Shown here: positions 59,800 through 64,000 of the stretch, in pieces
Numbering within the stretch: position 1 is the stretch's first letter
Layout of the letters: the number at the start of each line of letters is the position of its first letter
NCBI RefSeq assembly: GCF_041929845.1
Contig: NZ_JBHEEH010000001.1
Span: forward strand, 930,001 to 994,000
Length of the DNA stretch: 64,000 nt
Source: Paenochrobactrum pullorum
Lineage (GTDB): Bacteria > Pseudomonadota > Alphaproteobacteria > Rhizobiales > Rhizobiaceae
Direction of reading: 5' to 3'
Translations under genes and position numbers: made by a program
Notes under the pieces: model-generated
Told to the model about the DNA's origin: nothing
Databases searched by the model: none
What the model saw: only the letters and a program-made list of their open reading frames with translations

Positions 59800-60480
59800 T
59801 TATTGTGCTTTTAATGTTTGCAGAACCGTTTGCGTTGTGCGTGCAATATGGTTGCGGATAATCTCGGTTGCGCCCTCAATGTCTCGATTGAAAGCCGCAT
59901 CAAACAAGGCTTTATGCTCAGCTGCAATATCGCGCACACCTACTGATTGTTTGCGTGAAAGATGACGATAACGCTGGTGCTGTTCATAAATTTGCTGGCG
60001 CATACGCATAATCCATGCGGACGGACAGGCTGCAACCATTGTTTCATGGAAAATCGCGTTGCGTGATTCCCATTCAATAAAATCGGTTTCACCTTGAATT
60101 ATTTTTTGCTCAGCGCGTTCAAGGCGATGATAGGCGGCAACCAATTGTGTTTCCCAATCATCATCCCCGTGCAGAAAAGATTGCCGTAGTGCTTCAATTT
60201 CGAGCAGAGTGCGTGTTTCGCCGATATCATAAGCATCTTCTGCCGACATAGGCGCTACAAAAAAACCACGCTGTCCTTCTAGAATTACAAGTCGTTCACT
60301 GGAAAGACGAGACAAAGCCTCACGCAGCGGACCGGCACCGAAGCCATATTTCTCACGCAAGGTTTCGATCTTTAATTTTTCATTCGGTAAAAGAATGCCA
60401 AAAACGATGTCTTCCCGCAATTGGCGATAGGCTTTTTCCGAGTTTGTTTTTTCCGGCAATGCAAGTTGTTTTTCTAACAT
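59800..60480 (-). CDS. GntR family regulator, FCD (FadR/VanR) type
   Basis: A 226-residue repressor-type protein: N-terminal winged HTH (AYRQLREDIVFGILLPNEKL, then KYGFGAGPLREALSRLSSER) and a helical C-terminal FCD domain with metal/ligand residues (EIEALRQSFLHGDD, then HETMVAACPSAWIMRMR). FCD-type GntR proteins bind organic acids or acyl-CoA and repress their degradation genes. ATG 60480 follows GGAG. It is divergent from the second TRAP operon, whose intergenic region has three ATCGAT motifs. The likely target is that operon, perhaps both. Confidence 0.92.
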   Translation of the reverse strand: MLEKQLALPEKTNSEKAYRQLREDIVFGILLPNEKLKIETLREKYGFGAGPLREALSRLSSERLVILEGQRGFFVAPMSAEDAYDIGETRTLLEIEALRQSFLHGDDDWETQLVAAYHRLERAEQKIIQGETDFIEWESRNAIFHETMVAACPSAWIMRMRQQIYEQHQRYRHLSRKQSVGVRDIAAEHKALFDAAFNRDIEGATEIIRNHIARTTQTVLQTLKAQ

Positions 60481-60540
60481 AATCAAACTCCTGATTGTAA
60501 CCTACCCATGAATTCCAAAAAAATCAATATTCTGTATATT

Positions 60541-60597
60541 ATCGATAAAACATAAAATATCGATTTTTATGTTGACTTGATAAGAAAATCGATATTT
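60541..60597. promoter_or_regulatory. cluster of three ATCGAT sites, candidate GntR operators
   Basis: ATCGAT occurs at 60541-60546, 60559-60564 and 60588-60593. The second and third lie in an inverted pair, AAATATCGATTTT (60555-60567) and AAAATCGATATTT (60585-60597). They are between gntR and dctQ. A TTGACT lies at 60572-60577 between the inverted copies, so a bound repressor could cover the promoter. No site has been shown experimentally. Confidence 0.5.
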
Positions 60598-60631
60598 CTT
60601 AAGGCGAGTATCTCTTTGGGAGGAGACGAGT

Positions 60632-61264
60632 ATGAATACCCGCTTGGGTCAGGCGCATGAGGATGGAACTGCTTCTATGGAGCAGGGCGTGCGCACGAAT
60701 AATTTCACAGTTTTTTTGACGTCTATTGATAGTTGGATTGCTCGCTCCGAAACGCTCGTTGCAGGGCTTTTGGCATTTGTGATAGTCATTTTGCTGCTCA
60801 TCAATGTTGCAACGCGCACCTTTGGTATGCCGCTGTTCTGGGTTGATGAACTGGCAATTTATGCAATGGTTTGGATGGGGTTCTTAGGCGCGTCGCTTGG
60901 TATCCATTATCGTCAGCATATTGCTGTGACCGTTTGTATCGATTTATTACCGATCCGTATGCATATGTTCATGCTGGTCATGATCGATGTCATGATGTTG
61001 GCTTTGTTTCTCATTCTGTCGGTTTTCGTTTGGCAGTGGTTTGACCCGATCGCCGTAATACAGGCTGATTCATTGAGTGAAGTCGGCGCGAAAACTTTCA
61101 ACTTTATCTATGACGAACCAACCACAACGCTTGGCGTTCGCAAGTTTTGGTTCTGGCTGATCCTCCCTGTTTTCTGCGTTTTTGTGACTATTCACAGTAT
61201 CAAAAACCTTGTCGATAGTGTGCGCACATATCTTGATGCAGCCGGAGCGGAGGTGGTGAAATGA
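60632..61264 (+). CDS. TRAP transporter small permease (DctQ type), second system
   Basis: A 210-residue membrane subunit with a longer cytoplasmic N-terminus (about 40 residues) than the first DctQ and four helices. The first is ETLVAGLLAFVIVILLLINV, and VDELAIYAMVWMGFLGASLG and LGIHYRQHIAVTVCIDLLP show the DctQ signature. A short polar loop (ADSLSEVGAKTFNFIYDEPT) precedes the last helix. GGGAGGAG precedes ATG 60632. It overlaps dctM by four bases. It is divergent from gntR and probably controlled by it. Confidence 0.92.
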   Translation: MNTRLGQAHEDGTASMEQGVRTNNFTVFLTSIDSWIARSETLVAGLLAFVIVILLLINVATRTFGMPLFWVDELAIYAMVWMGFLGASLGIHYRQHIAVTVCIDLLPIRMHMFMLVMIDVMMLALFLILSVFVWQWFDPIAVIQADSLSEVGAKTFNFIYDEPTTTLGVRKFWFWLILPVFCVFVTIHSIKNLVDSVRTYLDAAGAEVVK

Positions 61265-62520
61265 TCGCCGGATTGAGTTTTGTTGGCCTTGTTATTGCTG
61301 GTCTGCCAATTGCATTTATTTTGCTTGCTGTAGCGATTATTTACATTTTTTCCAGCGGCAATACTGTGTTGCTGGCCTCGCTGCCGCAGCAGTTGTTTGG
61401 TGGTTTGGAAAGCTATGGTTTGCTGGCGTTGCCGCTTTTCATTTTGCTGGGCGAGCTGATGAATGAGGGTGGCATTGGTCGCCGTCTCATGGGGCTTGCC
61501 ATGTCTATCATCGGTTCGGTTCGCGGTGGTTTGGCCTATGTGAACTTGCTGGCTAACGTGATGATGGCATCTATCTTGGGTTCAACCGTGGCGCAGATTA
61601 CTGTTATGTCGCGCATGGCTGTGCCGGAAATGGATCGTGCGGGTTATCCGCGTGATATTTCTGCGGCCATCACGGCAGCAGGTGGCTTGCTGGCTCCTGT
61701 TATCCCGCCATCAATGCTTTTCATCATCTACGGTGTGGTCGCACAGATCTCAATCGGTGATTTATTTATTGCGGGTGTTGTACCGGGCCTGTTAATGGCT
61801 GTGTCGTTCTTTGTCGTTATTGCTATTCTTGGCCGCATTTATAATTTCCCTGAAGGTGAGAGTTATAACTGGTCGCAGCGCTTCAAAGCTTTGTGTGATG
61901 CTTTGCCAGCCGTTATCATTCCTGTGACTATTATTGGTACTATTTTGGGCGGTATCGCCACACCAACCGAATCAGCAGTCCTTGCCATTGTTGCATCAGT
62001 TCTGGTTGGCCGCTTTATCTATGGTGAGTTGGAGTTTTCCCATCTGGCACCAGCATTTGTGCGTGCAGCACGTGGTGCAGCGGTGGTGTTGTTCCTGATT
62101 GCAGCCGCACAAGTCTTTTCATGGGTCATTACCTTTGAAAATCTTCCTGCAACCGTTGCTGTTTTCTTGCAGTCGTTGACTGAATCGCCAACTGTGTTCT
62201 TGCTGCTGGTTGTGGCACTGCTGTTGGTGCTCGGTATGTTTACCGATCCAATCCCTGCAATCATTCTGGTTGTTCCAGTACTGTTGCCGGTTGCTACCAA
62301 TGTCTATGGCGTTGATCCGTTCCACTTTGGCATGATTGTCTGTCTAACACTGGTTGTTGGCCTGCTCACACCACCGGTCGGCACCGGATTATTTACGGCC
62401 GCCTTGATGACAGGCGTAAAAGCTGAGCGTATTGCATTGATGACCATGCCGTTCTTGCTGGCGACAATGGCTGTGATTTTGGCAATTGTGTTCTTTCCTG
62501 TTTTACTGAAATTGCTGTGA
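61261..62520 (+). CDS. TRAP transporter large permease (DctM type), second system
   Basis: A 419-residue membrane transporter. Its motifs are NLLANVMMASILGSTVAQIT, ITAAGGLLAPVIPPSMLFII and GIATPTESAVLAIVASVLVG, with the C-terminal LVVGLLTPPVGTGLFTAALM. The SILGSTVAQ segment differs from the GSSLATVA of the first DctM, suggesting a different ligand. It is coupled by ATGA to dctQ and followed within 10 bases by the dehydrogenase. Unlike the first system, the binding-protein gene comes last, after that enzyme. Confidence 0.94.
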   Translation: MIAGLSFVGLVIAGLPIAFILLAVAIIYIFSSGNTVLLASLPQQLFGGLESYGLLALPLFILLGELMNEGGIGRRLMGLAMSIIGSVRGGLAYVNLLANVMMASILGSTVAQITVMSRMAVPEMDRAGYPRDISAAITAAGGLLAPVIPPSMLFIIYGVVAQISIGDLFIAGVVPGLLMAVSFFVVIAILGRIYNFPEGESYNWSQRFKALCDALPAVIIPVTIIGTILGGIATPTESAVLAIVASVLVGRFIYGELEFSHLAPAFVRAARGAAVVLFLIAAAQVFSWVITFENLPATVAVFLQSLTESPTVFLLLVVALLLVLGMFTDPIPAIILVVPVLLPVATNVYGVDPFHFGMIVCLTLVVGLLTPPVGTGLFTAALMTGVKAERIALMTMPFLLATMAVILAIVFFPVLLKLL

Positions 62521-62530
62521 GGGAAGAACC

Positions 62531-63490
62531 ATGACATTTCCGCAAAACGCAACAGATCATAAGCCACTGAATATCACCGTGATCGGTTGCGGTACGATTG
62601 GTGCGGGCTGGGCTGCAACTTTTGCAGCCGCCGGACATCGGGTTAAAGTTTATGATCTCAATCCGGCATCGGACAAGCGTTTGGCCGATGTCTGGCATCA
62701 GGCATTACCGGTTTTGCAGCGTATCGGTGTTTGTGTGGAGGCTCCGCAACCTCCATCATGGACAGATAATCTGGATGATGCATTGTCGGATGTGCAGTTT
62801 ATTCAGGAGGCATTGCCGGAAAAACTACCGCTGAAGCTGGAAATGCTGGCATGCATTGAAGACAAGATTGCCGATGATGTGCTGATTGCATCAAGCTCGT
62901 CAGGTTTGAGCCCGAGCCAGATGCAGGCGCAGATGCGCGTGCCGCAGCGTTTGCTGATCGGCCATCCCTGCAATCCGCCTTACCTGATGCCTCTGGTTGA
63001 AATTTGTGGCGGTGAACTAACTGCACCGCAAGCATTGGATCGTGCCGAGGAGATATATCAATATCTTGGCAAATCGGTATTGCGCTTACAAAAAGAAGCC
63101 TCCGGCCATCTGGTTAACCGCTTGCAGGCAGCACTTTGGCGTGAAGCTGTGCATCTTGCATCACAAGGCTATGCCAGCGTTGGCGATATTGAAAAGGCGG
63201 TTACGCAAGGCTTGGGCGCGCGTTGGAGCATTTTGGGGCCGACAGCGATTTTTCATCTGGCAGGTGCAGAGCAAGGCTTAGCCAAGTTTCTCGACGATTT
63301 GGGCACTGAAGTTGAAAAATGGTGGAGCGATTTAGGCACACCTGAACTCAGCGATGAAGTGAAGCAAGTGCTCATCAAGGGGATGGATGCAGCAGCCGGA
63401 GAGGAAACATCCTCGGCTATGGCAGCGCGACGTGATGAGCAGGTGGTTGCGATGATTGAAAAGCAGCAATCACTTCAGCGCAAATATTAA
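62531..63490 (+). CDS. 3-hydroxyacyl-CoA dehydrogenase-like NAD-dependent dehydrogenase
   Basis: A 319-residue enzyme with a Rossmann fold (ITVIGCGTIGAGWAATFAAA, GxGxxG at 19-24) and the family's IASSSSGLSPSQMQAQ and GHPCNPPYLMPLVEICGGE, the latter with the catalytic His. The short monofunctional layout and HPCNPPYLMPLVE pattern are those of L-carnitine dehydrogenase, L-gulonate 3-dehydrogenase and crystallin-lambda relatives, not the fatty-acid FadB type. It probably oxidises a free hydroxy acid imported by this TRAP operon. GGGAAGAACC precedes ATG 62531. Confidence 0.88.
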   Translation: MTFPQNATDHKPLNITVIGCGTIGAGWAATFAAAGHRVKVYDLNPASDKRLADVWHQALPVLQRIGVCVEAPQPPSWTDNLDDALSDVQFIQEALPEKLPLKLEMLACIEDKIADDVLIASSSSGLSPSQMQAQMRVPQRLLIGHPCNPPYLMPLVEICGGELTAPQALDRAEEIYQYLGKSVLRLQKEASGHLVNRLQAALWREAVHLASQGYASVGDIEKAVTQGLGARWSILGPTAIFHLAGAEQGLAKFLDDLGTEVEKWWSDLGTPELSDEVKQVLIKGMDAAAGEETSSAMAARRDEQVVAMIEKQQSLQRKY

Positions 63491-63497
63491 AGGGTTC

Positions 63498-63517
63498 TGA
63501 TGCTTAATAACGCATCA
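63498..63517 (+). repeat. short hairpin before the second dctP
   Basis: TGATGC (63498-63503) and GCATCA (63512-63517) are separated by 8 bases, 26 bases before the dctP ATG. It resembles the intercistronic stem in the first TRAP operon but is shorter. Confidence 0.35.
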
Positions 63518-63543
63518 AAGAATATTATCTGGGAGGAAATTAG

Positions 63544-64000
63544 ATGAAGTCATTATTGAAATTCACGCTTGCAACCTTAACGGCGACTGCTTCTCTTGGC
63601 ACTCTTGCCAATGCTGCCGATTATCGCATTGGCTTGATTACGCCACCTTCACACCAATGGAGTGTGCAGGCCGTGGAAATGGCCAAAACACTCAATGAAA
63701 AAACTGATGGCCGTGTAAACTTGTTGGTTTTCCCAAGCGGTCAGCTGGGTAGTGAAGCGCAGGTTTTGCAGCAGATGCAGTCTGGTGCGGTTGATTTCTC
63801 CTTCATGACATTGGGCGAATTCGCCAACCGTAACGCCAATTTCGGCATTTTCCTTGCACCATATCTGGTTAAGGATATTGATGGCGCACAGGCATTGCTG
63901 AAAGGCCCGACCGCTCTTAAAGTTCTGGAAGAAGTGAAACCACTCGGTCTCGTTGGTTTTGGCTATGGTATGGCCGGTATGCGCCAGATCGTTATGCGCG
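63544..64000 (+). CDS. TRAP transporter substrate-binding protein (DctP type), second system, cut by window end
   Basis: The first 152 residues are visible. A signal peptide (MKSLLKFTLATLTATASLGT then LANAADYRIG) is followed by a DctP domain: LITPPSHQWSVQAVEMAKTL, KTDGRVNLLVFPSGQLGSEA, and GMAGMRQIVMR at the window end, the region where DctP proteins keep a ligand-binding Arg. GGGAGG lies eight bases before ATG 63544. It completes the second TRAP transporter with the upstream dctQM. Its C-terminus lies beyond base 64000; ligand not identifiable. Confidence 0.92.
   Translation, partial: MKSLLKFTLATLTATASLGTLANAADYRIGLITPPSHQWSVQAVEMAKTLNEKTDGRVNLLVFPSGQLGSEAQVLQQMQSGAVDFSFMTLGEFANRNANFGIFLAPYLVKDIDGAQALLKGPTALKVLEEVKPLGLVGFGYGMAGMRQIVMR

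Overview
The window looks like chromosome from a Hyphomicrobiales (Rhizobiales) alphaproteobacterium of the Brucella/Ochrobactrum type. The evidence is the gene content and order: a complete aa3 cytochrome oxidase cluster with its assembly factors, ialB beside coxB, a CcrM-type GANTC methylase, mutY-dciA-dsbA-smc, and purD/ubiA/pdxH/fabI/aroC. Base composition appears intermediate, richer in AT than Brucella as I know it, which fits a Pseudochrobactrum- or Paenochrobactrum-like relative. That genus guess is inference. I see no rRNA, tRNA, CRISPR array, transposase or prophage gene.

Left part (1-21 kb). A truncated acyl-CoA dehydrogenase and purD lie on the minus strand. They are followed by ubiA, pdxH, a lipoprotein, a DnaJ-type co-chaperone, fabI, a histidine phosphatase, two small proteins and aroC. 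An acetoin-utilisation/HDAC-like deacetylase and xseB come next. A block of membrane or stress genes (DedA, GlsB/YeaQ, YidB, pirin) then separates xseB from dxs-tlyA-RNA methyltransferase. The dxs start is preceded by strongly folded DNA. tldD and ialB close this part.

Middle (21-47 kb). A respiratory operon, coxB-coxA-ctaB-small membrane protein-ctaG-coxC-DUF983-surf1, builds and matures cytochrome c oxidase. ispH, thrB and rnhA follow. A peroxiredoxin and yqgE are divergent, and yqgE appears to start at a rare ATT codon. A minus-strand group (thrC, M16 peptidase, GNAT, large EAL protein) and a plus-strand CSS-motif EAL protein put two probable cyclic-di-GMP phosphodiesterases within 9 kb. 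After them come a HAD phosphatase, a ClC channel, ccrM, a second HAD protein and mutY.

Right part (47-64 kb). A two-gene surface-polysaccharide unit (glycosyltransferase family 25 and an O-antigen-ligase-like protein) sits between mutY and dciA-dsbA-smc. From about 54.6 kb the housekeeping genes give way to a catabolic island. It contains a LysR regulator, a full TRAP transporter (P-Q-M), an M20 amidohydrolase, a GntR/FCD regulator, a second TRAP transporter (Q-M, with its binding protein last and cut by the window edge) and a 3-hydroxyacyl-CoA-dehydrogenase-like enzyme. The island probably imports organic acids or acyl conjugates, hydrolyses them and oxidises a hydroxy acid. Substrates cannot be named from sequence.

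No wholly new multi-gene system is evident. The most unusual signals are small: the ATT start of yqgE, the terminator-like hairpin that contains the tldD ribosome binding site, the folded dxs leader, and a triple ATCGAT cluster between gntR and the second TRAP operon.
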